Part shown: positions 1 through 10,991 of the stretch, piece by piece
Position numbering within the stretch: the first letter of the stretch is position 1
How the letters are laid out: each line of letters starts with the position of its first letter
Assembly: GCF_900108335.1 (NCBI RefSeq)
Contig: NZ_FNVT01000003.1
Span: forward strand, 62,001-126,000
Length of the DNA stretch: 64,000 nt
Source: Nonomuraea solani
Lineage (GTDB): Bacteria; Actinomycetota; Actinomycetes; Streptosporangiales; Streptosporangiaceae
Reading direction: 5' to 3'
Translations under genes and position numbers: made by a program
The notes under the pieces: model-generated
Told to the model about the DNA's origin: nothing
What the model saw: only the letters and a program-made list of their open reading frames with translations
Database searches by the model: none

Positions 1-799
1 CGGGCTGCCCGGCGAGGGCGAGCGGCTGCTGATCATCGCCGCCGACCACGCGGCCCGCGGCGCCCTGGGGGTGCGCGACCGCCCGCTGGCCATGGCCAGC
101 CGTGTCGACCTGCTCGACCGCCTCAGGCTGGCGCTGTCGCGGCCGGGCGTCGACGGCATCCTGGCCTCCCCCGACGTCCTCGAAGACCTGCTCCTGCTGG
201 GGGCGCTGGAGGGCAAGCTGGCCTTCGGCTCCATGAACAGGGGCGGCCTGCAGGGCTCGGTGTTCGAGCTGGACGACCGCTTCACCGGCTTCGACGCCGC
301 CTCGATCGACTCGATGCGCCTCGACGGCGGCAAGATGCTCTGCCGCATCGACCCGACCGACCACGCGACGGTGGTCACGCTGGAGTCGTGCGCCCGCGCG
401 GTCACCGACCTGGCCCGCCGCCGGCTGGTGGCCATGGTGGAGCCGTTCTGGTCGCTGCGCTCGGAGTCGGGCGTCCTGCGCAACGACCTGTCGCCCGAGG
501 CGGTGATCCGCGCGATCAGCGTCGCCCAGGCCCTCGGCGCGACCTCGGCCTACACCTGGCTGAAGATCCCGGCCGTGGCCGAGATGGAGCGGGTGATGGC
601 CGCCACCACGCTGCCCGCCCTGCTCCTCGGGGGCGACCCGCCCGACATCGACGCCGCCTACGCCGACTGGCACCGCGCCCTGAGCCTGCCCGGGGTGCGC
701 GGCCTGGTGGTCGGGCGCGCGCTGCTCTATCCCCCGGACGACGACGTGGCGACCGCCGTGGACGGCGCCGCGGCTCTGGTGCGGGGGGCCGGCGCGTGA
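1..799 (+). CDS. Cgl0159-type aldolase-like protein of inositol catabolism (5' partial)
   Basis: The frame is open from base 2, so the true start lies upstream of the window; about 266 residues are present. The sequence resembles the (beta/alpha)8 Cgl0159 family found in actinobacterial myo-inositol operons, related to class I aldolases. Recognisable parts are an AADHAARG stretch near the window edge and a DGGKML segment with a central lysine. It ends in a GTGA overlap with iolB, so the two are translationally coupled. Family assignment is from recognition; the exact reaction (possibly cleavage or processing of a deoxy-keto-gluconate phosphate intermediate) is inferred from context only. Confidence 0.75.
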   Translation, partial: GLPGEGERLLIIAADHAARGALGVRDRPLAMASRVDLLDRLRLALSRPGVDGILASPDVLEDLLLLGALEGKLAFGSMNRGGLQGSVFELDDRFTGFDAASIDSMRLDGGKMLCRIDPTDHATVVTLESCARAVTDLARRRLVAMVEPFWSLRSESGVLRNDLSPEAVIRAISVAQALGATSAYTWLKIPAVAEMERVMAATTLPALLLGGDPPDIDAAYADWHRALSLPGVRGLVVGRALLYPPDDDVATAVDGAAALVRGAGA

Positions 800-1631
800 C
801 CCACCTTCCCTACGGCGAGACCGCCGCGGGCCCCTGGTCCGTGGAGATCACCCCGTCGCTGGCCGGGTGGACCTATTCGGGCCTGCGGGTGGCGGACCTC
901 ACCGACGCTCCGCTGAGGTTCGAGACGGGCGAGGAGGAGATGCTCGTCCTGCCTCTGGCGGGCTCCTGCACGGTCACCATTCCCGGCGACACGTTCGTGC
1001 TGACCGGCCGGTCGTCGGTGTTCGACGGCCCCTCCGACTTCGCCTATCTCCCGATTTTCACGGAAGTGACCCTGCAGGGTGCCGGGCGGATCGCGCTGCC
1101 CTCGGCCCGCGCCACCCGCGCGCTGCCCGCCCGCTACGTCGCCGCGGCCGAGGTCGCGGTCGAGATCAGGGGCGCCGGCCAGGCCAGCCGTCAGGTGAAC
1201 AACTTCTGCTCCCCCGACGCCTTCGAATGCGACAAGCTGGTGGCCGTCGAGGTGCTCACGCCGGGCGGCAACTGGTCCTCCTATCCGCCGCACAAGCACG
1301 ACACCGCGGGCCCGGACGAGGCGGTGCTGGAGGAGATCTACTACTTCGAGGTCGCCGACCAGGGGCTCGGCTACCAGCGGGTCTACTCCTCGGAGCGCGG
1401 CCGGATCGACACCCTCGCGGAGGTCTCCTCCGGCGACGTGGTGCTGGTCCCCTACGGCTACCACGGCCCCTCCATGGCCGCCCCCGGCTACGACCTCTAC
1501 TACCTGAACGTGCTGGCCGGCCCCGCCGAGCAGCGTTCGATGGCGTTCTGCGACGACCCTCGCCACGCCTGGATCCGCTCCTCATGGGACGGCCTGCCCC
1601 TCGACCCCAGACTGCCGTTCGGGAGGACTTC

Positions 1632-1635
<4 letters not shown>
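796..1635 (+). CDS. iolB: 5-deoxy-glucuronate isomerase
   Basis: IolB isomerises 5-deoxy-glucuronate to 2-deoxy-5-keto-gluconate in cytoplasmic myo-inositol catabolism. The 279-residue product has the usual two-cupin length. The cupin metal-site motif PPHKHD sits near residues 164-169 and is followed by EEIYYFEV; the C-terminal part carries VPYGYHGP. The GTG start overlaps the preceding stop (GTGA) and the stop overlaps the iolD start (ATGA), so all three genes form one coupled operon. A longer in-frame extension upstream exists but would run through the preceding gene and is not credible. Confidence 0.93.
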
Positions 1636-3479
<1,844 letters not shown>

Positions 3480-3540
3480 TCAGGGTTGCCCCTGATCACC
3501 CCGGGGAACGCCTCTGACCAGGGGTGACAGGGGGCAGAGG

Positions 3541-4527
3541 ATGAGGCCGTGGCGGCTGCTGGGGTGGATCGCGCTCATCGCGGTGGCCGGGTTCTGCCTC
3601 TACCACGTGCGCACGGTCGCCATGTCGATCGTCATCGGCCTCTTCCTCACGGCGCTGCTGCTGCCCCCGGCCCGCTGGCTCCGGTCACGCGGGCTGGGCC
3701 GCGCGCTCGCCACCGCGATCGTCTTCACCGGCGGGCTGCTGGTGGCGGCGGCGTTGTTCGCGCTGCTGGTGCCGCCCACGGTGAACAGCCTGACGCAGTT
3801 GCGCGACAGCGTCGGCAAGGTGCTCGAAGACCTGCACGCCCTGACCGCCCGGTTCGGGCTCGACGACCGCGAGCTCCTCGCCCAGGCCAGGCAGCACCTG
3901 GCCGCCTCCGGCCGGCAGCTCACCAGCGGGGCGCTGGCCGGGGTCAGGACGGTGGGCGAGATCGTCATCGGGGCCGTGCTGGCGGTCATCCTGTCGGTGT
4001 ACTTCGTGCACGGCGGCGACCGCCTCTTCCACTGGCTGCTCGGCCTGGCCCCGGCCGCCGCCAGGACACGGCTGTCCGAGACCGGTCACCTGATCTTCTC
4101 GGTGATCGGCCGCTACATCCGCGGCATCGCGATCGTGGGGGCGGTCGACGGGTTCTTCATCGGGATCGCCCTGTGGATCCTCGGGGTGCCGCTCGCGCTG
4201 CCGCTGGCGGTGCTGACGTTCGTGGGGGCGTTCCTGCCGGTGGTGGGGGCGTTCATGGCGGGGCTGCTGGCCGCGGTCGTCGCCCTCGTGTCCAAGGGGC
4301 TGCTGGTGGCGCTGATCGTGGTGGCCGTCACGGTGGCGGTCCAGCAGATCGAGGGGCACGTGCTGGCGCCGCAGATCTACGGCAAGGCGCTCGATCTGCC
4401 GAGCGCGGTGATCCTGCTGGCGATCGCGGTGGGCAGCCTGATCGCGGGCGTCGCCGGCGCCTTCCTCGCCGCCCCGGTCACCTCGGTGCTCGTCGCCCTC
4501 CTCCACCGCCCCTCGCCACCTGTCTGA
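3541..4527 (+). CDS. AI-2E family transporter (PerM-like membrane protein)
   Basis: The 328-residue protein is very hydrophobic. Two membrane segments lie in the first 85 residues, then a more polar helical stretch (residues 85-140, LTQLRDSVGKVLEDL), then about five C-terminal segments with an FLPVVGAF stretch and a C-terminal IEGHVLAPQIYGKALDLPS motif typical of the PF01594 family. A purine-rich GGGGGCAGAGG lies directly before the ATG. Despite the family name, members export varied small molecules or ions, so the substrate is unknown. It converges with the GNAT gene with no gap. Confidence 0.85.
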   Translation: MRPWRLLGWIALIAVAGFCLYHVRTVAMSIVIGLFLTALLLPPARWLRSRGLGRALATAIVFTGGLLVAAALFALLVPPTVNSLTQLRDSVGKVLEDLHALTARFGLDDRELLAQARQHLAASGRQLTSGALAGVRTVGEIVIGAVLAVILSVYFVHGGDRLFHWLLGLAPAAARTRLSETGHLIFSVIGRYIRGIAIVGAVDGFFIGIALWILGVPLALPLAVLTFVGAFLPVVGAFMAGLLAAVVALVSKGLLVALIVVAVTVAVQQIEGHVLAPQIYGKALDLPSAVILLAIAVGSLIAGVAGAFLAAPVTSVLVALLHRPSPPV

Positions 4528-5031
4528 TCATTCGCGGGCGGCGTCGTCCTGGACCAGCAGCTCCAGTTCCAGCTCATGCCTGATCGGGATGCCGTCGGAC
4601 TCGGCCGGGATGCCGGGCTTGAGTGCCCGTACCCGATCCACCGCGTTCCGGTGCAGGGCGACCAGGTCGAAGCCGTAGCGCTGGTAGAAGCGCAGGGCGT
4701 GGGTGTTGTCGTTGGTGGTGACCAGCCGGAGCCGGGCCACGCCTCGCTCGGCGGCGACCGCGCGCACCGCGTCCAGTAGCGCCTTTCCGGCCCCCACGCC
4801 GGGGAGCACGGCGTCGATGGTGATGACCTCCACAGAGCCGTCGCGCTCGGCGTAGGTGAGCACACCGGCGGGCTCCGCGCCGGACTCGGCGATGAAGCCG
4901 GGCAGCTTGGCGGCGTCCACCAGCTCGCCGCGGCCCAGGGCCATCACGGTGGACCCGCCCCAGCTTCCGGTGAGCACCCGGGTGACCAGCGGCAGGTCGT
5001 CAGGCGTTAGGGGGCGCACGGAGATCGCCAT
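4528..5031 (-). CDS. GNAT family N-acetyltransferase
   Basis: The 167-residue size is typical of GCN5-related acetyltransferases. The C-terminal half contains the acetyl-CoA binding loop as VLPGVGAGKALLDAV near residues 90-105, followed by RLRLVTTNDNTHALRFYQRYGFDLVAL, which is the classic beta5/alpha4 stretch (N..A..FY...GF). The N-terminal half begins MAISVRPLTPDDLP. The substrate cannot be inferred. It sits tail to tail with the AI-2E gene and its start codon abuts a 23-bp tandem repeat shared with the end of the upstream DivIVA-domain gene. Confidence 0.88.
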   Translation of the reverse strand: MAISVRPLTPDDLPLVTRVLTGSWGGSTVMALGRGELVDAAKLPGFIAESGAEPAGVLTYAERDGSVEVITIDAVLPGVGAGKALLDAVRAVAAERGVARLRLVTTNDNTHALRFYQRYGFDLVALHRNAVDRVRALKPGIPAESDGIPIRHELELELLVQDDAARE

Positions 5032-5032
5032 G

Positions 5033-5101
5033 AGGTTCGCTGTTCCAGTACGTCTAGGTTCGCTGTTCCAGGACGTCTAGGTTCGCTGTTCCAGGACGTC
5101 G
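5033..5101. repeat. 23-bp direct repeat, three tandem copies
   Basis: Three head-to-tail copies, AGGTTCGCTGTTCCAGKACGTC plus one base, at 5033, 5056 and 5079. Only the last copy lies in the DivIVA-domain gene, where it encodes the C-terminal DVLEQRT and the stop. The other two lie between that stop and the GNAT start, so the repeat looks like duplication of the gene's terminal 23 bp into the spacer. Confidence 0.9.
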
Positions 5102-5625
5102 GCGATGCCCGCCAGAAACGCGTCCACGTCCGCGATCAGATAGCCGGACCGGAACAGCACGGTCGAGAACTTGGCCGCCCGCACCTCTTTCGCCGTCACC
5201 GGATAGTCGGTCGTGCCGCGCAGCGTGGCCACGATCCGGTCGAGGAAGGCGTCGATCTCGTCCTCGTTGTAGCCGGTGCCCATGCGCCCGGGGCGGAAGG
5301 CCACCCGTTCCACGCGGGCGGCCTGCGTCTCGAACCACTCCTCGCGCAGCATCTCGCCGGTGGGCTCGTGCATGGCCAGCCGGATGGGCCGCCTGGCCTG
5401 CGTCTCCAGAGCCACGACGAACGCTTCGAGAGCGAAGTCCACCGCGGTCTCCTGGTAGCCGCCGCGCTTGGCGCGGAACGTGGCTCTGCGCACCTCGTCC
5501 GCGGTGACGGGCTCGAGCGCGTGAGAGCCTCGGCCCAGGGTCGATTCGATCCGCCCGATCAGGGCGTCGACTTCGACGGGTTCATAGCCTGAACGCATAC
5601 CCATGACGCGCGGAAAGCGGTTCAA
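5077..5625 (-). CDS. DivIVA domain-containing protein
   Basis: The 182-residue protein consists of two or three short repeats of the DivIVA/SepIVA-like motif: FPRVMGMRSGYEPVEVDALI at the N-terminus, a middle FRAKRGGYQETAVDFALEAF, then RPGRMGTGYNEDEIDAFLDR and FRSGYLIADVDAFLAGI near the C-terminus. Each has the (F/R)-G-Y-x-x-x-x-V-D-x-(F/L) pattern that forms the membrane-binding DivIVA N-domain. The start is TTG, supported by AAGAGGAG about seven bases upstream. No long coiled coil is present, so it is not the polar-growth DivIVA itself. The role is unknown; a cell-envelope or septal location is an inference from the domain. Confidence 0.85.
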   Translation of the reverse strand: MNRFPRVMGMRSGYEPVEVDALIGRIESTLGRGSHALEPVTADEVRRATFRAKRGGYQETAVDFALEAFVVALETQARRPIRLAMHEPTGEMLREEWFETQAARVERVAFRPGRMGTGYNEDEIDAFLDRIVATLRGTTDYPVTAKEVRAAKFSTVLFRSGYLIADVDAFLAGIADVLEQRT

Positions 5626-5713
5626 GCCTCACTCCTCTTGAGATGTGCTGGGGTCTCTCCATTGTCGGTCCTTTATCCCGGCCATGCGACCCGAGATATA
5701 CCGTTACAGCACC

Positions 5714-6460
5714 ATGCGTCTGTCCAAGGTCTCTTTCCGCTACCGAAGACGTGATTCTTTCGTCATCGAAGACGCCGACGCCCACCTCGCCCCCGGCGAC
5801 GTGATCGAGCTCACCGGCGTTAACGGAGCAGGCAAGTCCACTCTGCTCCGTCTCCTGGCCGGCCTCGCCCGGCCGACGACGGGCACGATCGCCGACCGCC
5901 CGGCCGTCGTGGGCTTCGCCCCGGACCGCTTTCCCACAGATCAGGCGTTCACGGTCACGGCCTACCTGCGGCACATGTCCCGGGTACGCGGCCACGCCCG
6001 CTGGGAGCCGTGGACCGAGCGCCTGAACATGGGCCACCTCCTCGCCACGCCCCTGAGCGACCTGTCCAAGGGCAGCGCGCACAAGGTGGGCCTGGTCCAG
6101 GCACTCATGGCCGAACCCGGGCTGCTGATCCTGGACGAACCGTTCGCCGGCCTGGACACCGACACGCGTGTCACGCTGCCTTCGATAGCGACGGAGGTGG
6201 CCGGCAGAGGTGGCATCGTCATCGCCAGCGACCACCAGGGTGGTTTACGCGGCCTGCCGGGCCTGCGCCACTGGACCGTACTCGACGGCCACCTCAAGGA
6301 AAGCACCACCAACCCCCCGCAGCTCGAAACAGCCGCCGCTGGGACCACCGGCCTGACCTCCACCGTCGCCGTCACCGTGCCCATCGGCGACCTTCCGGAC
6401 TTTCTCACCAGGATGCGCGCCGAGGGATACCGAGCCAGCGAAGTCGAGGAGACCGGATGA
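5714..6460 (+). CDS. ABC transporter ATP-binding protein
   Basis: Single nucleotide-binding domain of 248 residues. Walker A is GVNGAGKST near residue 37; the signature loop reads LSKGSAHKVGL instead of LSGGQ; Walker B is LLILDEPFAGLD; the switch histidine is in ASDHQGG. The gene is coupled by an ATGA overlap to the following membrane protein, so together they form a small ABC exporter-like pair. The ATG at 5714 fits the start of the fold; an upstream in-frame ATG at 5684 would add ten residues. Neither has a clear Shine-Dalgarno. The gene is divergent from the DivIVA-domain gene. Confidence 0.88.
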   Translation: MRLSKVSFRYRRRDSFVIEDADAHLAPGDVIELTGVNGAGKSTLLRLLAGLARPTTGTIADRPAVVGFAPDRFPTDQAFTVTAYLRHMSRVRGHARWEPWTERLNMGHLLATPLSDLSKGSAHKVGLVQALMAEPGLLILDEPFAGLDTDTRVTLPSIATEVAGRGGIVIASDHQGGLRGLPGLRHWTVLDGHLKESTTNPPQLETAAAGTTGLTSTVAVTVPIGDLPDFLTRMRAEGYRASEVEETG

Positions 6461-7125
6461 TCGCCCTGGCCGTCTTCCGCCTGGCCGCCTACGTCCGCTC
6501 TCACCGCGTCTACCAGGCGTTACTCCTCACCCTGGGCCTGCTGGCGATCGTCTACGGCAACCGGGCCCCGAGAGGCGCGGAGGCGACGGTGCTCACGGAC
6601 GGCGCCGTACTGATCATTCCCATCCTCGCCTGGGCCGCCAGGAGCCTGCTCGACACCGAGCCCGACCGGCAGCGCGAGATGTCGGCGATCCAGGTCGGCG
6701 GCCGGGGCAGGGAGGTGGCGGCGGGCCTGGTGGCGGCGTTCGCGGCGTGCCTCACGTTCGCGGCGCTCGGCATGGCCTGGGCGGTCCTGCTCGGCATGAC
6801 CGGCACCCCGTCGTCAGGGCTGCTGAGCGCGGCCTTCGTCATGTACGGGCTGTCCGCCCTAACCGGCACCGCCCTGGGCGCCCTCACCAGCCGCGTCATC
6901 CTGCCGTCGCCGGCCATCTCGATCATGGTCCTGCTGCTCGGCTTCATGGCGATGCTGCTGCTGAGCGCCTCATCCTTCTACTGGCTCACGGTCCCGCTCA
7001 TCACCTGGATGAAGGCCGCGAACTCCGGCGACCTCCTCATCCAGTTTCCCCAGCTCGCGGCGATCTCCCTGGCCTGGTGCGTGGCCGGACTGACCGCGTA
7101 CGCCTGGCTCAGGCGCAGGGCATAG
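6457..7125 (+). CDS. ABC transporter membrane protein (partner of the preceding ATPase)
   Basis: The 222-residue hydrophobic protein has about six predicted membrane segments: residues 15-30, 48-63, 85-110, 122-145, 150-172 and 195-215. There is a short cytoplasmic loop DTEPDRQREMSAIQVGG between segments 2 and 3. No family-level motif is recognised, but a small ATPase plus a small six-helix protein is the ABC-2 type arrangement. The ATG overlaps the ATPase stop. It converges with rlmN nine bases downstream. The substrate is unknown. Confidence 0.75.
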   Translation: MIALAVFRLAAYVRSHRVYQALLLTLGLLAIVYGNRAPRGAEATVLTDGAVLIIPILAWAARSLLDTEPDRQREMSAIQVGGRGREVAAGLVAAFAACLTFAALGMAWAVLLGMTGTPSSGLLSAAFVMYGLSALTGTALGALTSRVILPSPAISIMVLLLGFMAMLLLSASSFYWLTVPLITWMKAANSGDLLIQFPQLAAISLAWCVAGLTAYAWLRRRA

Positions 7126-7134
7126 GGGGCCCGC

Positions 7135-8235
7135 TCATTCGGCGGCGGCGAGCTGCCCGCAGGCGCCGTCGATCTCCCGGCCCCGCGTGTCACGCACCGT
7201 CACCGGCACCCCGTGGAACTGCAGCCGCCGCACGAACGCCCGCTCGTCCTCCGGCCGCGAAGCCGTCCACTTGGACCCTGGCGTCGGGTTGAGCGGAATG
7301 AGGTTGACGTGCACCAGCTTGTTCTTGACCAGCTTGCCGAGCAGATCGGCCCGCCACTCGTGGTCGTTGATGTCCTTGATCAGCGCGTATTCGATCGAGA
7401 CGCGCCGCTTGGTCTTGGCGGCGTAGGCCCAGGCCGCGTCGAGCACCTCGGCCACCTTCCACCGGGTGTTGATCGGCACCAGCGTGTCGCGCAGCTCGTC
7501 GTCGGGCGCGTGCAAGGACAGCGCCAGCGTGACCGGCAGCCCCTCGTCGGCGAGCTTGCCGATCGCGGGCACCAGGCCGACGGTGGAGACCGTGACGCCG
7601 CGCGCCGAGATGCCCAGCCCGTCGGGCGCGGGCTCCACCATGCGGCGCACCGCCCCGATCACCTGCTTGTAGTTGGCCAGCGGCTCGCCCATGCCCATGA
7701 ACACCACGTTGTTGACCCGCCCGGGCCCGCCGGGAATGTCGCCGGCGGCCAGCGCCCGCGCCCCGGACACGACCTGCTCGACGATCTCGGCGGTCGACAT
7801 GTTGCGGGTCAGCCCGGCCTGGCCGGTGGCGCAGAACGGGCAGTTCATGCCACAGCCGGCCTGCGACGACACGCACATCGTGACGCGGTCGGGATAGCGC
7901 ATGAGCACGGACTCGACCAGCGCGCCGTCGAACAGCCGCCACAGCGTCTTACGGGTGGTGCCGCCGTCGGTGGTCTGCTCCTTGACCGGCGTGAGCAGGT
8001 CGGGCAGCAGCGCGGACAGCTTCTCCCTGGCCGTCGCGGGCAGGTCGGTCATCGCGTTGACGTCGGTGGTGAGACGCTCGAAGTAGTGGCGCGAGAGCTG
8101 GTCGGCGCGGAAGGCCTTCTCCCCCAGCTCGGTGACGGCGGCCCGCCGGTCGGCCATCGACAGGTCGGCCAGGTGCCGTGCGGGCTTGGCCCGCCGGGGC
8201 GCGACGAAGGTGAGCTGGCCTGCTGGCTGGGACAC
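7135..8235 (-). CDS. rlmN: 23S rRNA (adenine(2503)-C(2))-methyltransferase
   Basis: Radical-SAM enzyme that methylates C2 of A2503 in 23S rRNA and A37 of some tRNAs. The radical-SAM cluster motif CGMNCPFC lies near residues 128-135. It is preceded by the GG-free strand [17 protein letters not shown] and followed by [12 protein letters not shown]. The second catalytic cysteine is in the C-terminal IDGACGQLA. The GTG start encoding (M)SQPAGQ is preceded by AAAGG; an in-frame ATG at 8298 would add 21 residues unlike the family. The 366-residue length is normal. Confidence 0.93.
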   Translation of the reverse strand: MSQPAGQLTFVAPRRAKPARHLADLSMADRRAAVTELGEKAFRADQLSRHYFERLTTDVNAMTDLPATAREKLSALLPDLLTPVKEQTTDGGTTRKTLWRLFDGALVESVLMRYPDRVTMCVSSQAGCGMNCPFCATGQAGLTRNMSTAEIVEQVVSGARALAAGDIPGGPGRVNNVVFMGMGEPLANYKQVIGAVRRMVEPAPDGLGISARGVTVSTVGLVPAIGKLADEGLPVTLALSLHAPDDELRDTLVPINTRWKVAEVLDAAWAYAAKTKRRVSIEYALIKDINDHEWRADLLGKLVKNKLVHVNLIPLNPTPGSKWTASRPEDERAFVRRLQFHGVPVTVRDTRGREIDGACGQLAAAE

Positions 8236-8354
8236 GTTGCTGCCTTTGCTTGAGGGGTTGTCGACCAGGGTAGTGAACGTTCGGATCGGAGGTGGCATTC
8301 CTGGTCACGGTACGGCTCGCGTCTTGGTCTCCGCCGGATCTACAGTCATCACGT

Positions 8355-9377
8355 ATGGCGATTTTTCGGTCGGCATCTGGCGAGGGTGGCACCGAGGTCG
8401 TTCTCGCCGCCGGTAACCCGTACGGCAGCCGGACGCTCGTGGTCGAGCGGGACGAGGACTCCTCGGTAGCTTACCTGTGCTCGCCCGAAGGTACGGTGCA
8501 CGGCGCCGTCTGGCTGGCCAACCACCGGCCCGCCCCGCCCGTCGTCGACCTCGCCCGCATCAACTCCGGCCTGCCGCCGCTGATGCCCAGGCCCAACACG
8601 CTGCACCCCGACGGCCGCCGGCCGCTCGGCCAGCTCAACCCGCTGTGGTTCGAGGAGGGCGACGGGGTGGCGCTCTACGAGAACGACGAGCTGCTGGCCG
8701 TCATCCCGGGCTGGGCGGACATGAGCAGGGGCATGCCCGGATACGCGCGCGACGCGGTGGGCGAGTCGCCGTTCGCGTGGGCGTTGTCGGAGGCGCTCGA
8801 AGGGCTGCGGCCCCGTATCTCCAACGCCAGATCCTACTGGCGCTGGCGGCACAGCGAAGGGTCGTGGCCGTCGTTCCAGCAGTTCGTGATGGGGCATCTG
8901 GACGGGGTGCTGGGGCCGGCCGATCGATACTGGGACGCCAGCGGCGAACGGCTGCCGACCGTCGGCATCACCGAGCGGCCGCCGCAGCAGGATCGCGGGT
9001 TCACCGTGCTGTCCACGGTGGGGATGAGCTGTCAGCGTATGCCGACGGTGGAGCAGTGGATCGACAAGCCGGGGGCGTACGCCAGGATCGAGCTGGCCGT
9101 GGCCACCCGCGAGGACCCGCGTGACGCGGCGCTGCTGCTGGTGTGGCTGTCGCAGTATCCGTGGCACTCGGTGACGTGGCTGGGCCACGGGCACACGGCC
9201 AAGTGGTATCACGCGCCTGAGACGTTCCCGCTGGGTCCGCAGTATTCGGGCGTCCTGATGCAGGCCAACCCACCCCACATGCCCGACATGTCAGGATTTG
9301 CGTTCGGCGGTGAGGCCGTACGGTGGCTGTGGCTGTCCCCCATCACCACGCAGGCCATGGAGTCGCAGCGCCACTAG
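8355..9377 (+). CDS. Suppressor of fused (SUFU) domain protein
   Basis: The 340-residue protein is most like bacterial SUFU-domain proteins. In its second half a strand-rich block reads FTVLSTVGMSCQRMP, then YARIELAVATRED, then WLSQYPWHSVTWLGHGHT and FPLGPQYSGVLMQ. This follows the pattern of the SUFU fold (a LvTxGMS strand, an ELvl strand, and the GHT loop). The N-terminal 190 residues are less familiar and include the Trp-rich ARSYWRWRHSEG. Bacterial SUFU proteins often occur near toxin or immunity loci, but nothing here shows that. Family recognised with moderate certainty; function unknown. Confidence 0.65.
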   Translation: MAIFRSASGEGGTEVVLAAGNPYGSRTLVVERDEDSSVAYLCSPEGTVHGAVWLANHRPAPPVVDLARINSGLPPLMPRPNTLHPDGRRPLGQLNPLWFEEGDGVALYENDELLAVIPGWADMSRGMPGYARDAVGESPFAWALSEALEGLRPRISNARSYWRWRHSEGSWPSFQQFVMGHLDGVLGPADRYWDASGERLPTVGITERPPQQDRGFTVLSTVGMSCQRMPTVEQWIDKPGAYARIELAVATREDPRDAALLLVWLSQYPWHSVTWLGHGHTAKWYHAPETFPLGPQYSGVLMQANPPHMPDMSGFAFGGEAVRWLWLSPITTQAMESQRH

Positions 9378-9385
9378 GCTCTTCT

Positions 9386-10225
9386 TCAGAAGAAGAGCGT
9401 CATCAGCAGCCAGGCCGGCACCAGCGTCGTCACCAGCGAGTCCAGCCGGTCCATCAGGCCGCCGTGCCCCGGCAGGATCGTGCCCAGGTCCTTGATACCG
9501 AGATCCCGCTTGATCATCGACTCGATCAGGTCGCCCACCGTGGCCAGCAGCGCCGCCAGCGCGCCGATCAGCGCGCCCTGCCAGATCTCGCCCCCGAGCA
9601 GCCACACGACCAGCCAGCCCCCAACGGCCACACAGGCGATGACCGACCCGGCGAACCCCTCCCAGGTCTTCTTCGGGCTGATCACCGTCATCTTGTGGCG
9701 GCCGAAGAGCACGCCCGCGATGTAGCCGCCGATGTCGCTCGCCACGGTCACCGCGATGAAGATCACCACCCGGTGGTGGCCGTCCTCCGCCTCCAGCATC
9801 AGCGCCGCGAACGCGCTCAGCATCGCGGGGTAGAACAGCGTGAACACCGAGGCGGTGGCGTCCCGTACGTAGCCGTCCGTACCGTCGCTGAACATCCGCC
9901 AGACCAGCAGCACCAGCGCCGACAGGGCGAACGTGGCCAGCAACCACATCGGCCCGCCCCAGTAGGCCCCCGCCTGCATCGCCACCAGGCCCGCGAGCAC
10001 CGGCACGGCGGGAACCTTGATGTCCCGGGTGTCGAAGGCCTTGATCAGCTCCAGCACGCCGACGCCGACGGCCCCCACCAGGACCAGGAGGAACAACTCC
10101 TTGATCGTGTAGAGGGTGCCGAGAACCAGCGCCCCCAGCACCACGCCGACGGCTATCGCGGCGGGCAGGTTCCTTCCGGTACGGCTGCCGCCGCTCGAGC
10201 TGGTGCCAGCCGTACGTTCGTCCAC
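9386..10225 (-). CDS. cdsA: Phosphatidate cytidylyltransferase
   Basis: CdsA makes CDP-diacylglycerol from phosphatidate and CTP in the membrane. The 279-residue protein has about eight membrane helices and the family signature near the C-terminus: S-x-I-K-R, then KDLGTILPGHGGLMDRLD. The GTG start at 10225 is chosen because GGAGAG lies five bases upstream; an in-frame start 18 codons earlier lacks this. It lies downstream of frr as in other actinomycetes, but is separated from it by a repeat-filled spacer of nearly 800 bp. Its stop codon sits inside a 21-bp palindrome shared with the end of the SUFU gene. Confidence 0.93.
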   Translation of the reverse strand: MDERTAGTSSSGGSRTGRNLPAAIAVGVVLGALVLGTLYTIKELFLLVLVGAVGVGVLELIKAFDTRDIKVPAVPVLAGLVAMQAGAYWGGPMWLLATFALSALVLLVWRMFSDGTDGYVRDATASVFTLFYPAMLSAFAALMLEAEDGHHRVVIFIAVTVASDIGGYIAGVLFGRHKMTVISPKKTWEGFAGSVIACVAVGGWLVVWLLGGEIWQGALIGALAALLATVGDLIESMIKRDLGIKDLGTILPGHGGLMDRLDSLVTTLVPAWLLMTLFF

Positions 10226-10631
10226 AGATCTCTCCAAGAGCCACGGCCCCCGGCCGCCAGAAGCCACGGCTCCTATCACGGGGGCCTAGAGCCACAGCCC
10301 CAATCGCCAGTGCCGCGCCACGGCCCCGTACACCCGGGACCGAGCCACAGCCCCAATCCTGGTGGCCGAAAGTCACGGCCGCCACCATCGGGGTCGGAGC
10401 CGAGCGCCCACGCCCTTGCCACCAGCTTGCCACCGGGACGAGGACCGCGGGCGCAGGGCCCATCACCCACGGCGGCCCACCGAACACGGGCCACCGCAGG
10501 CGCTTCGTATCACCGGCCCACCTGGAGGCGGACCCGCGTCGCGCTACCAGCCCACCCTAGAGGCAGACCCACTACGTACGGCGACCCACCTCGCGGAGCG
10601 CCGCCCAGTCTTGAGCAACTCGACCCTCAAG

Positions 10632-10876
10632 CCGACTCAGACCTCAAGCAACTTGAAGCCCCCGAGCCAACCCAGACCTCAAGCAACCTGAGGCCCTCAA
10701 ACCGACCCAAACCCTCAGCAACCTGAGGCATTCAGGCCGACCCAGACTCCCAGCAACCTGAGGCCCTCGGGCCGGACTCGAACCTCAAGCAACCCGGAGC
10801 CCCAAAGCCGACCCGAACCTCAAGCAACTCGGAGCCCTAAAGCCGACACGAGCCTCAGGCGACCCAGAGATTCCGG
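10632..10876. repeat. 35-bp tandem repeat, about seven copies
   Basis: Units begin at 10632, 10667, 10702, 10737, 10772 (36 bp), 10808 and 10843. The core of each is a CCGACCCRRACCTCAAGCAA-type half followed by a CTGAGGCCCTCAAA-like half. Copies differ at several positions. A 35-bp period is not a multiple of three, which argues against coding. Confidence 0.9.
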
Positions 10877-10967
10877 GGCTTCAAGCGACCCGGAGCCTTC
10901 CAGGCTTCGAGGCTCCGAGCGACCCAGAGCCTTCGAGCCGCTCAAAGACCTCGAAACCTCGAACGAG

Positions 10968-10991
10968 TCGACTCGACTCGACTCGACTCGA
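10968..10991. repeat. (TCGAC)n pentanucleotide run
   Basis: About five perfect copies of TCGAC, followed after a short break by two more near 11001-11014, immediately downstream of the frr stop on the minus strand. Confidence 0.85.

Noticed and set aside
9378..9398. 21-bp palindrome GCTCTTCTTC-A-GAAGAAGAGC at the cdsA/SUFU junction as a terminator
   Set aside because: The loop would be a single base, it overlaps the cdsA stop, and there is no T-run; kept only as a note.
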